Origin: Candidatus Gastranaerophilales bacterium
GTDB taxonomy: Bacteria; Cyanobacteriota; Vampirovibrionia; Gastranaerophilales; Gastranaerophilaceae
Reading direction: 5' to 3'
Length of the DNA stretch: 51,696 bases
Assembly: GCA_944324455.1 (NCBI GenBank)
Contig: CALUWJ010000013.1
Location: 1-51,696 of the forward strand
The first letter of the stretch is position 1. Each line of letters begins with the position of its first letter. This document shows positions 1 through 7,316 of the stretch, piece by piece. Both the position numbers and the translations under genes were made by a program. The notes beneath the pieces were generated by a model, which did not search any database, was not told the DNA's origin, and saw nothing but the letters and a program-made list of their open reading frames with translations.

Positions 1-558
1 CTTGGCTTGGCGAAAACAAGGAAGGCATAGGTGTGCGAAGTGCGCATGCGGCAAGCGTGGAGCTTGGCGCAAAGCACGTAGTCCGTACCGTAAATACAAT
101 AAAAGACCCATTATGGGTCTTTATATGGCGCGCTTGGAAACCTTTTGAAGCTCGAATTTAGTGCGACTGCACTTAATGAGAGCAAAAAAGGCACAAGGTG
201 TGTGCCGAGAACGCCGAAGCGTTGAGCTTTGGCGTTTGAGAAACCGTACCCGCCAAGCGCTCTAAAAATCAAAAAGACCCGCTATGGGTCTTTATATGGC
301 GCGCTTGGAGACCTTTTGACGCTCGAATTTAGTGCGACTGCACTTAATGAGAGCAAAAAAGGCACAAGGTGTGTGCCGAGAACGCCGAAGCGTTGAGCTT
401 TGGCGTTTGAGAAACCGTACCCGCCAAGCGCTCTAAAAATCAAAAAGACCCGCTATGGGTCTTTATATGGCGCGCTTGGAGACTCTGCCGAGAAAAAAGA
501 CTAAATGTCTTTTTTCGAGAGGGCAAAAGCGAAGCGGTTGCATCCCGAACAAGCGTCC

Positions 559-676
559 TTAAACAAGTGAACTTTAGTTCACAGGGTGAACTTAGTGAAC
601 GAAGTTTAAGGCATAGGTGTGCGAAGTGCGCATGCGACAAGCGTGGAGCTTGGCGCAAAGCACGGAGTCCGTACCG
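559..676 (+). repeat. 118-bp dispersed-repeat insertion (copy 1)
   Basis: Between the type B unit at 468-556 and the next terminator lies a block from CTTAAACAAGTG to GTACCGTAA. It is absent from the otherwise matching unit at 1128-1216, where CCTTAATACAAT is continuous. The block contains AGTTCACAGGGTGAAC, GGCATAGGTGTG and CCGTACC, which recur at about 12.9 kb and within rnpB. This is a filled site of a dispersed repeat. The exact ends and any target duplication are ambiguous by one to three bases. Confidence 0.75.
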
Positions 677-973
677 TAAATACAATAAAAGACCCATCAT
701 GGGTCTTTATATGGCGCGCTTGGAAACCTTTTGAAGCTCGAATTTAGTGCGACTGCACTTTATGAGAGCAAAAAAGGCACAAGGTGTGTGCCGAGAACGC
801 CGAAGCGTTGAGCTTTGGCGTTTGAGAAACCGTACCCGCCAAGCGCTCTAAAAATCAAAAAGACCCGCTATGGGTCTTTATATGGCGCGCTTGGAGACTC
901 TGCCGAGAAAAAAGACTAAATGTCTTTTTTCGAGAGGGCAAAAGCGAAGCGGTTGCATCCCGAACAAGCGTCC

Positions 974-1092
974 TTAAACAAGTGAACTTTAGTTCACAGG
1001 GTGAACTTAGTGAACGAAGTTTAAGGCATAGGTGTGCGAAGTGCGCATGCGGCAAGCGTGGAGCTTGGCGCAAAGCACGGAGTCCGTACCAT
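974..1092 (+). repeat. 118-bp dispersed-repeat insertion (copy 2)
   Basis: Near-identical to the block at 559-676 and in the same place relative to its type B unit (883-971). The few differences (for example GCGGCAAGCG here against GCGACAAGCG) indicate either recent duplication of the whole unit or gene conversion. A third, partial copy of the right half occupies about positions 22-92. Confidence 0.75.
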
Positions 1093-1229
1093 AAATACAA
1101 TAAAAGACTCTATATAAGAGTCCTTTATGGCGCGCTTGGAGACTCTGCCGAGAAAAAAGACTAAATGTCTTTTTTCGAGAGGGCAAAAGCGAAGCGGTTG
1201 CATCCCGAACAAGCGCCCTTAATACAATA

Positions 1230-1253
1230 AAAGACTCTATAAAAGAGTCCTTT
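1230..1253 (-). terminator. Intrinsic terminator of tRNA-Arg(ACG)
   Basis: On the minus strand GGACTCTTTTATAGAGTCTTTTATT forms a 6-bp hairpin followed by a T-rich run, immediately after the tRNA CCA. The same terminator design follows every unit of the array. Confidence 0.75.
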
Positions 1254-1254
1254 A

Positions 1255-1331
1255 TGGCGCGCTTGGAGGGATTCGAACCCCCGACCTTTTGGTTCGTAGC
1301 CAAACACTCTATCCAACTGAGCTACAAGCGC
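1255..1331 (-). tRNA. tRNA-Arg(ACG)
   Basis: The minus strand reads GCGCTTG, D-arm GCTC...GAGT, anticodon arm TTTGG-CTACGAA-CCAAA (anticodon ACG), T-arm with GGTTCGAATC, then CAAGCGC, discriminator G and an encoded CCA. All stems pair. ACG is expected to be edited to ICG to read CGN codons. It is the source of the acceptor sequences repeated in the array that follows it. Confidence 0.97.
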
Positions 1332-1423
1332 ATATTCAATTTTTACAGCTATAAATAACTGTATGACAATTCTACAACGTACAAAAATAAATTTCAAGCC
1401 AAGTTCAATATTTCTTGCAAATT

Positions 1424-1451
1424 TTGCATTAATTAAAAACAATCTTATAAT
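1424..1451 (+). promoter_or_regulatory. Promoter with -10 box 6 nt from the start codon
   Basis: TTGCAT (1424-1429), a 16-nt spacer, then TATAAT (1446-1451). Transcription would begin at or within a base or two of the ATG at 1458, and no Shine-Dalgarno sequence is present, so a leaderless mRNA is likely. Confidence 0.55.
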
Positions 1452-1457
1452 ATAACT

Positions 1458-1967
1458 ATGATTGCCCAAGACAACAATTTAATAGCTTATGAATATTATA
1501 AAGACCAATTTGTACCGAAAGAAGTCTATACAAGCGGCGAAAAAGATGAAACAAAATTAATCGATAAATATTCATTCAATAATAAAGAATTACCTGTCTT
1601 AATTCTAAAAGATGACATTATCTCAAAAGACGGCAGAGGACTAAGAAAAGGTTTTTACAATGTATTACCCGATAAATACATGGATTTTTTATTAATTTAT
1701 CAAAAAGGTGAATTAAAAGCTAAAATCCCTGTTATTAAAATGGAATTTTATGAATCATTAAACACAGAACAACAAAAGCCCAAAAAAATGAGTTATAAAA
1801 AATATCAAAGATATATGGAAAAAGAACAGCGCAAATATTTTAGGGGGCTAAATCCTGATGAAATCGATTATAAAAACGTGCAAATACATTATATTGAGGA
1901 AGAAAATGCAGCCGTTATAATCTATAATACTAACAACATAGAATTAACAGGAATGATAAAATTATAA
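1458..1967 (+). CDS. Conserved-looking hypothetical protein (169 aa)
   Basis: I do not recognise a family. The protein is soluble, has no signal peptide or membrane segment, and is mixed-charge. The first half (about residues 1-95) looks like a compact alpha/beta domain with short hydrophobic strands such as LPVLILKDD and MDFLLIYQ. A lysine/glutamine-rich stretch follows (105-130, KPKKMSYKKYQRYMEKEQRK), then a beta-rich tail with VQIHYIEEENAAVIIY. It stands alone between the tRNA array and a small downstream gene pair. The ATG follows a perfect TATAAT by 6 nt with no ribosome binding site, so leaderless expression is inferred. Function unknown; probably lineage-specific. Confidence 0.75.
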   Translation: MIAQDNNLIAYEYYKDQFVPKEVYTSGEKDETKLIDKYSFNNKELPVLILKDDIISKDGRGLRKGFYNVLPDKYMDFLLIYQKGELKAKIPVIKMEFYESLNTEQQKPKKMSYKKYQRYMEKEQRKYFRGLNPDEIDYKNVQIHYIEEENAAVIIYNTNNIELTGMIKL

Positions 1968-2064
1968 TTTTCAATCAAAAGATTGATTTTTTAATTTTAA
2001 TTCTATGATAGTTTTTTATAAGAATAAATGTATTATCAGGAATTACAGAGAAAGGTGCAAAAAG

Positions 2065-2538
2065 ATGCAAAAGATTTCCCCTCTAAGGTCAAGTATCGAA
2101 GCTTTTAACAAATTTAAAGCACTTAGAGCAAACAAGGCTTCTAAAGCAGAAAAATCAAATCAAGCAACAAATCCGTTTGGAATTACATTCAAAGGTACAG
2201 TAATTCAAATGGATGTATTTGAAAAAACAGATAAAACAGAAAACACAAAACAAAATTCAACATCTTTAAAAGAAAAAATGCAAAATACAGGCAAATTATT
2301 AGCAAGTGCCTGGGTTGGAACTATTAATAAATTTTCATCTTTAAAAACTAATGCAATTGCTTTTGGTAACAAAATAAAAGAAAACACAATTGCAGCAGCA
2401 AAGAAAATTCAAGAAATCGGAAATACAAAAGTTGAGTTTGATATCTTTAAATACAATGTTTCAAGATTACAAAACCAACCGGTTAGCGAATTAAAATCAA
2501 TGTTATCTAACGAATTACAAGGAGTTAAGAATGAATAA
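2065..2538 (+). CDS. Lineage-specific helical protein with NPFGITFKG motif (157 aa)
   Basis: Start placed at the ATG of MQKISPL because AAAGGTG precedes it. An in-frame ATG at 2005 would add 20 unconvincing residues. The protein is lysine-rich and mostly helical. Near residues 35-47 it has NPFGITFKGTVI, an F-x-G-type motif; similar short N-terminal words occur in the proteins at 27332-27862 and 27915-28250. Central residues (90-130) contain weakly hydrophobic helices. It overlaps the next gene by 8 nt (2531-2538), so the two are translationally coupled. No known domain recognised; function unknown. Confidence 0.7.
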   Translation: MQKISPLRSSIEAFNKFKALRANKASKAEKSNQATNPFGITFKGTVIQMDVFEKTDKTENTKQNSTSLKEKMQNTGKLLASAWVGTINKFSSLKTNAIAFGNKIKENTIAAAKKIQEIGNTKVEFDIFKYNVSRLQNQPVSELKSMLSNELQGVKNE

Positions 2539-2893
2539 CAGAAAGGTGAAAAATATTATTGAAGCTCTTGGCAAACACAAAGATGCTGAATCAATACAAG
2601 TTTTAAATGAACTTGGAACTAATTGTCCGATTGATGAAATCAGAGAATTAACAAGCAAAGCTTTAATCAGAAAAAATACTCACGAAGCTCTTGAAATAAT
2701 GATAGTTAATAAAGGTAAAGGCATAAATGACCTTTCAGCAAGAGTTGCAATGTGTGCCATTAATGAACTTTTAGCTCTTAAAGATAAACAAGAAGCTATT
2801 AAAATTTTGGATGATACAATCAACATGCATTCAGAAAAAGAAGTTCAAGACACGGCTCGTTCTGTAAAAGCTCTTATGTCTTTTAGTTCATAG
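2531..2893 (+). CDS. Small all-helical HEAT-like repeat protein (120 aa)
   Basis: The protein is a run of paired amphipathic helices of about 30-35 residues each, for example IIEALGKHKDAESIQVLNEL and RVAMCAINELLALKDKQEAI. This is the look of HEAT/ARM-type solenoids that act as protein-binding scaffolds. It has no signal peptide or catalytic motif. Its start overlaps the upstream gene by 8 nt and a strong terminator follows it at 2922-2950, so the two genes form a short operon. The repeat assignment is by eye and could be wrong. The partner may be the upstream helical protein. Confidence 0.7.
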   Translation: MNNRKVKNIIEALGKHKDAESIQVLNELGTNCPIDEIRELTSKALIRKNTHEALEIMIVNKGKGINDLSARVAMCAINELLALKDKQEAIKILDDTINMHSEKEVQDTARSVKALMSFSS

Positions 2894-2921
2894 GACTTTC
2901 AATGATAGTATGTTTATTCAA

Positions 2922-2950
2922 AAACTCTGAAATATTTTCAGAGTTTTTTT
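2922..2950 (+). terminator. Intrinsic terminator
   Basis: AAACTCTGAAA and TTTCAGAGTTT pair around a short loop and are followed by T6-7. It ends the operon 2065-2893. Confidence 0.85.
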
Positions 2951-3080
2951 GTTTAAATTTTATTAAGCAGTGTTCAAAAATAATTTTTATGTGCATTGTA
3001 TAGAGGAAAAATGATTTATAATCTTGCATGTACTGTCTTTTATATGTAAAATTATTTTATTAAGAATGGAGCATTTGTAA

Positions 3081-4289
3081 ATGAAAAAAGTTTTATTAAA
3101 TATCATCACCGTTGTTGCCCTATTTTTTATGGCAATTCCTGCTTTTGCAACATATGAATTAGAACAAGGTCCCGATAGTTATCCGGATTTACCTCCTAAT
3201 CATTGGGCTTATGAAGCAGTTACTTTTTTAACCGATAAAAAAATTGTTGTAGGCTATCCTGATGGTCTTTATAGACCTGATCAAAAAGTTACCAGAGCTG
3301 AATTTTCAACAATGGTAATTAAAGCGCTAGGTCTATACGAAAAAGATATTCCACAAATATTTGAATATAATGATATTAAAAATCACTGGGCAAACAGAAA
3401 CATTCAAGTTGCTTCATATTATGGCTTAGTAAAAGGTTATCCCGGCGGATATTTTTATCCCAATAATGATGTAACAAGAATGGAAGCACTAAGTGTTGTT
3501 TTAAATGCGCTATCACCTGAAAATATTAACTCTGAGCAAGCTCAACACTTTGTTTCAATATACAAAGACTATTCCGATATTCCAAATTGGGCTTTAATTC
3601 AAGCAGGGCAAGCTCAAATGCTTGGTTTAGTATATAACACCCCAGGTCATGAAACAACTCTTGAACCTATGCGTCCTGCAACTCGTGGTGAATTAGCAAG
3701 ATTTATTTTCAATATGATGGAAGCTGTTAAAGTTATTCCAAGTGAAAAATTAAAAGAAGAAGTTAAACCAACCCCACCGCCAGAACCAAGAAAAGCGGAT
3801 GGTTATATTTTAGATAATGTATATTATGATGAAGAATACGCTGTTATTCCAAAAGGAACGGTATTACCTTTAACAGTAGATAGATGCATTAATGCAAAAA
3901 AAGCAAAAGAAGGCGAACCATTTATTGCAAGAGCTCCATTTAACTTTGTAACAAGAGAAAAATATGTATTAATTCCTGTTGGAGTTCAAATTGACGGTAA
4001 AATACAAAAAGTTACAAGACCGTTCAGATTTATTAAAAACGGATATTTTGCCCTAACAACATCTAACGTTATTGATAATAAGGGAATGGACGATTTAAAA
4101 ATTATTCCTGCAGTGGGTGAACGTGATGCAGATATGAGAATAATTAGAAATGACCCCTATTTAACAAGAACAAGATACAATATAATACAAGGTCAAAACG
4201 AATATATACATCAGGGTCAAAGAGTTGAATTTGTTCTTTTAGAACCTTTGAGAGTAAAAATCTTCAATGTAGAAGATAATGATATCTAA
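3081..4289 (+). CDS. Exported SLH-domain protein with unknown C-terminal domain (402 aa)
   Basis: A signal peptide (about residues 1-23, cleaved after IPAFA) is followed by S-layer-homology repeats. SLH1 is at about 36-85 (NHWAYEAVTFLTDKKIVVGY, RAEF), SLH2 at about 103-150 (NHWANRNIQVASYYGLVKGY), and a weaker third at about 168-215 with TRGELARFIFNM. A proline-rich linker (PTPPPEPRK) leads to about 170 residues of beta-rich sequence (VIPKGTVLPLTV...VEFVLLEPLRVKIF) that I do not recognise. In cyanobacteria, SLH modules of outer-membrane proteins bind modified peptidoglycan. Here the C-terminus is shorter than the usual SLH porin barrel, so a periplasmic tether is more likely. Monocistronic, with a strong terminator behind it. 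Confidence 0.88.
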   Translation: MKKVLLNIITVVALFFMAIPAFATYELEQGPDSYPDLPPNHWAYEAVTFLTDKKIVVGYPDGLYRPDQKVTRAEFSTMVIKALGLYEKDIPQIFEYNDIKNHWANRNIQVASYYGLVKGYPGGYFYPNNDVTRMEALSVVLNALSPENINSEQAQHFVSIYKDYSDIPNWALIQAGQAQMLGLVYNTPGHETTLEPMRPATRGELARFIFNMMEAVKVIPSEKLKEEVKPTPPPEPRKADGYILDNVYYDEEYAVIPKGTVLPLTVDRCINAKKAKEGEPFIARAPFNFVTREKYVLIPVGVQIDGKIQKVTRPFRFIKNGYFALTTSNVIDNKGMDDLKIIPAVGERDADMRIIRNDPYLTRTRYNIIQGQNEYIHQGQRVEFVLLEPLRVKIFNVEDNDI

Positions 4290-4291
4290 TC

Positions 4292-4328
4292 AAATAAACC
4301 CTTTAAGAAATTCTTAAGGGGTTTATTT
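4292..4328. terminator. Bidirectional intrinsic terminator
   Basis: AAATAAACCCTTTAAGAA pairs with TTCTTAAGGGGTTTATTT. A/T runs on both sides serve the SLH gene and the convergent small gene at 4323-4631. Confidence 0.85.
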
Positions 4329-4631
4329 TTTAATTATTTTTAATAAAGATAATAAAGCACAACCAATTATAGATAAAGATATAATGCCGTCAAGCTTAAC
4401 ATCTGAATGTTTTTTATTTAAAGTTATTTTATATTTCATTTGCGGATTATCTTTACCCTTTATGCTGATAGTGTCAGATAAAGGAGTTGTGGAAATATAT
4501 GGCACATCAATAACTCCAACATAAGGACGATTAATTTTTCTGTTGGGCTGAGTATTAAGCCTTTTTGTCGATTTTTTTTCTTGCGTAATTTGAGGCTTTG
4601 GTTGAATTACATTATTTGATGTTGAATCCAT
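4323..4631 (-). CDS. Small tail-anchored hypothetical protein (102 aa)
   Basis: The N-terminal 35 residues are polar and Gln/Lys/Asn-rich. The middle is beta-like (YVGVIDVPYIS, TISIKGK) and the C-terminus has one hydrophobic helix (about 80-97, IISLSIIGCALLSLLKII) followed by KK. This topology suggests a protein held in the inner membrane by its C-terminus. It is convergent with the SLH gene and shares its terminator region. No family recognised. Codon use matches neighbours, but coding status is only moderately certain. Confidence 0.55.
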   Translation of the reverse strand: MDSTSNNVIQPKPQITQEKKSTKRLNTQPNRKINRPYVGVIDVPYISTTPLSDTISIKGKDNPQMKYKITLNKKHSDVKLDGIISLSIIGCALLSLLKIIKK

Positions 4632-4731
4632 ATTAAAATAAAAACAAAACGCAAAAACTTATTGCCTCTTGATTGAATTTAATTTAAATAATTGTTATAA
4701 TCTTTTCTATAATATTTTTAAAGGTGTTTAA

Positions 4732-6045
4732 ATGACTAGAGCATATAAGGCAAAATGGATTATCCCATCTGATGGCAACATATATGAAAATTGCGCTTTA
4801 ATTGTTGATGAAGGCAAAGTGCAAGAAATAATAAAATCAGAAAATCTTGTTGAATCCAACTATTCCCATATTAAAGATTTTAATAACGCCGTAATAACTC
4901 CGGGGTTTGTTAATTTACATAACCATCTACAATATAGTGATTTACAAAAGGGAAAGGCGAAAAACCTAAGAGCCAGACTAAAAAGACTCTATACCATTTT
5001 TAAAAAACACTATTTTTTAGCAGGAATTTCAAAAAAATCATTTGTATATCGTCTTGCTAATCTTTTATCCGATTATTTTTGCATGACTAGAGAAGAAAAA
5101 ATAGCTTCATTTAAAAAAGGGGTTGAAATCAGCCTCTTAAACGGTACAACTTGTGTTGCACAATTATCAAAAGAAAGCAAATATTTTGAAATTTTAAATG
5201 AAATGCCCCTAAAAACTTATCTGTTTTTTGAATTATTTTCAGATTCTGTTGATTCAAGCAAAGATGAATTTAGAAATATCAAAAAGAAAATAGATAAACT
5301 TTTAAAACAAAAATCGCAAAACACATTTGTTGGAATTGCACCCCACAGCATTTGCTGCGTTCACAAAAGATTATTTAAAATACTTGTTAAATATTGCAAA
5401 AAAAATAATATCTTAATGACAATCAGATTAGCTGAATCTCAAGAAGAAATTGATTGGTTAAAACACGGATTTTCAGATATTGACTTATTGAACGAATTTA
5501 GCGGAAACAAAAAAATGGAGCCTGCCTTTAAAAATTTAACTCCTGCTCAATATTTAGAAGAATTAGGAGTTTTATCTAAACAATTAATAATATCATACGG
5601 TAATTTTTTATCTGCTTTTGATTTAGATTTATTATATAAAAATAAAGTTTCGTTAGCATATTGCCCTCGGATTAGTGACAATTTACACAATAAAAAATTA
5701 AATCTTGAAACAGTATTAGAATATTTTCCTAACAGATTTGGTTTTGGAGTTAATTCATTAGCTTTTAATGAAGATTTATCTTTATTGAATGAATTGAGAT
5801 ACGTAAATAACGGCGTTCTTAATGTTGTTGAAGCACTAAAATATTTAACAATTATCCCTGCTAAAATTTTAAGGCTAAACAACACCATAGGCTCTCTTGA
5901 AGCTGATAAAGACGCAGATTTTAATGTTTTTGAACTAAATGAAAATGAAGATTATAATGCCCTCTTGAATAAACAAAAACCAAACCATGTCTACATTAAC
6001 GGTAGACGAATAGTTAAGAGGGGCGAGCTTAATATAAAAAACTAG
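4732..6045 (+). CDS. Amidohydrolase-superfamily protein with degenerate metal site (437 aa)
   Basis: The overall pattern is that of the SsnA/TRZ-ATZ/chlorohydrolase deaminase branch. There is an N-terminal composite domain, then TPGFVNLHNH (HxH, residues 63 and 65), GIAPHSICC, then the expected I-H-x-A-E metal-ligand segment, which here reads TIRLAES (Arg at about 231 in place of His). The later His position is replaced (IISYGNF, about 288) and the final Asp motif reads FGVNS (Asn in place of Asp, about 341). CPRISDNLHNKKLN matches the family's CPRSN loop. So three of the usual five metal ligands are missing and classical hydrolase activity is doubtful. AAAGGTG precedes the ATG. The 3' end overlaps upp by 4 bp, convergently. 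Confidence 0.85.
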   Translation: MTRAYKAKWIIPSDGNIYENCALIVDEGKVQEIIKSENLVESNYSHIKDFNNAVITPGFVNLHNHLQYSDLQKGKAKNLRARLKRLYTIFKKHYFLAGISKKSFVYRLANLLSDYFCMTREEKIASFKKGVEISLLNGTTCVAQLSKESKYFEILNEMPLKTYLFFELFSDSVDSSKDEFRNIKKKIDKLLKQKSQNTFVGIAPHSICCVHKRLFKILVKYCKKNNILMTIRLAESQEEIDWLKHGFSDIDLLNEFSGNKKMEPAFKNLTPAQYLEELGVLSKQLIISYGNFLSAFDLDLLYKNKVSLAYCPRISDNLHNKKLNLETVLEYFPNRFGFGVNSLAFNEDLSLLNELRYVNNGVLNVVEALKYLTIIPAKILRLNNTIGSLEADKDADFNVFELNENEDYNALLNKQKPNHVYINGRRIVKRGELNIKN

Positions 6046-6704
6046 TCAATTGTATTATAAATTCTATCTCCTGCATCTCCAAGCCCCGGTAGAATATAAC
6101 CTTTAGAATTTAATGCTCTATCAAGTGCAGAAGTTACAATTTTCACTTTTGGAAATCTTGAATTAACTTTTTCAACACCCTCCGGTGATGAAATTAAACT
6201 CATAAACACAATATTTTCTTCCATTACACCTTTTGAAATGAAATTTTTAATTGCATCGATTGCGCTATTGCCTGTTGCAAGCATAGGGTCTAAAATTATA
6301 ACTTTAACTTTTTGCTTGTTTTCTTTAATTTCTTTTCTTTTATCGTAATACCAAACGGGTTCAAGCGTTTCTTCATCTCTATACATGCCGATATGATGAA
6401 CATTTGCAAAAGGCAATAAGTCTTGTGCTACTTCACAAAATATCATCCCCGCTCTTAATATTGGAGCTATAATTAATTGAGCCTCGTTATCAAAAACATC
6501 ACACACTGTTTTTTCTAGTGGAGTCTCAATTTCTTTTTTCATCATCGGCAAATCTTTAGTTGCTTCATATATCAATGAATAAGTTATTCTTTTTAGTGCA
6601 TTTTTAAATCTTTCACAATCGGTATTTTTATCTCTGATAATTGATAAATTTTGACTTATAATCGGATGATTTAGAATAACTATATTTTTTGCCAATGCTT
6701 TCAT
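6042..6704 (-). CDS. upp: Uracil phosphoribosyltransferase
   Basis: Converts uracil and PRPP to UMP in pyrimidine salvage, in the cytoplasm. The 220 residues are slightly more than the usual 208-210. Visible are the PRPP-binding loop LDPMLATGNSAIDAI (about 135-150), the conserved APILRAG near residue 80 (binding of the sugar-phosphate), and the C-terminal uracil loop ending in GLGDAGDRIYNT. It is transcribed after the small gene at 6717-7076, only 12 nt upstream, so the two probably form an operon. Nothing is odd about the key residues. Confidence 0.96.
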   Translation of the reverse strand: MKALAKNIVILNHPIISQNLSIIRDKNTDCERFKNALKRITYSLIYEATKDLPMMKKEIETPLEKTVCDVFDNEAQLIIAPILRAGMIFCEVAQDLLPFANVHHIGMYRDEETLEPVWYYDKRKEIKENKQKVKVIILDPMLATGNSAIDAIKNFISKGVMEENIVFMSLISSPEGVEKVNSRFPKVKIVTSALDRALNSKGYILPGLGDAGDRIYNTID

Positions 6705-6716
6705 TTGTTTTCCTTT

Positions 6717-7076
6717 TTAGCTGTATATATTTTTATCTTTTAATACGGAGAAAAAGTTATCTGTTTGTTTTAGTGCATCTTCAAGTTTATAACCTTTCTC
6801 AACAAGACCATCGCAATATTCCACCCAACTTTGTGCGTGCAAAGGATCTTGTGCATATTGCTCAATAGAACGCACAACATTTTTATTAATACCGGAATCC
6901 ATGTTAACTTGAGCATGACCCAAAGCACCTAAAACTTCCATAGAATCTGCAATAGGTTTAACATTTTCAGATTCGGGCGCAAATTGTTGAGCTACGGTTT
7001 TATCCATAGAAATATTTTTTCCTGTATTTTGCGCACTTACATATTTAGGATAATCACTTCTGATATCATTATTCAT
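6717..7076 (-). CDS. Small soluble hypothetical protein (119 aa)
   Basis: The start is supported by GGAGAG 7 nt before the ATG. The protein is acidic, with a disordered N-terminal 45 residues and a helical C-terminal half (SIEQYAQDPLHAQSWVEYCDGLVEKGYKLEDALKQTDNFF, given here in part as DPLHAQSWVEYCDGL). No signal peptide, membrane helix or known motif. It precedes upp by 12 nt and is likely co-transcribed with it, but nothing links it to pyrimidine salvage. Function unknown. Confidence 0.7.
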   Translation of the reverse strand: MNNDIRSDYPKYVSAQNTGKNISMDKTVAQQFAPESENVKPIADSMEVLGALGHAQVNMDSGINKNVVRSIEQYAQDPLHAQSWVEYCDGLVEKGYKLEDALKQTDNFFSVLKDKNIYS

Positions 7077-7282
7077 TAATTACTCTCCGGTTTTTCTCGA
7101 GTCTTTGCATAATAGCATCTATTATATAAAACGCATAATAAAATTTTTTTGCTATTAATATAGAAATTTTTTTATAAAAAATTCGATACCATCATAAATT
7201 TTATATTTCTTAATATTTTACCTTTCAATATATAATTTTGCAAGAGTTTTATTAAATTTTCATATTACATTTTTTTAATAAA

Positions 7283-7312
7283 TTGCCTTGATGAAAAATA
7301 AAATTATATAAT
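7283..7312 (+). promoter_or_regulatory. Promoter of the fliMN-fliOPQR operon
   Basis: TTGCCT (7283-7288), an 18-nt spacer and TATAAT (7307-7312). A sigma-70-type start would fall near 7319, at the GTG codon itself. This implies a leaderless mRNA or a start codon further downstream. Confidence 0.5.
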
Positions 7313-7316
7313 ATTT

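Larger units (their letters stand above)
1..1254 (-). repeat. Tandem array of six tRNA-Arg-derived units downstream of tRNA-Arg(ACG)
   Basis: Read on the minus strand, six units follow the real tRNA. Each starts with GCGCTTG or ACGCTTG (5' acceptor strand) and ends CAAGCGCGCCA (3' acceptor strand, discriminator, CCA). An intrinsic terminator of the AGACCCnnnnGGGTCTTT kind follows. Units lie at 1128-1216, 883-971 and 468-556 (type B, 89 nt) and at 712-846, 297-431 and 126-260 (type A, 135 nt). The interiors share no D-arm, anticodon or T-arm with the tRNA. Type B has a perfect 9-bp A-rich hairpin. Type A carries the dispersed-repeat words AAGGTGTGTG and ACCGTACC on the plus strand. Short open frames here are repeat translations and not genes. 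The array runs off the window start. Confidence 0.85.

Noticed and set aside
100-1254. CRISPR array
   Set aside because: The repeat units are long (89-245 bp), have terminators and acceptor-stem ends and no short unique spacers; no cas genes in the window.
440-1303. Several overlapping open frames of 60-98 residues in the tRNA array
   Set aside because: They translate the same repeats in different frames and strands, contain tRNA and terminator sequence, and have no ribosome sites; repeat noise and not genes.
100-1331. Tandem prophage or integrative-element attachment sites at a tRNA 3' end
   Set aside because: No integrase or cargo is present and each unit also keeps the 5' acceptor strand, which attachment-site duplication would not create; kept only as an alternative for the finding.
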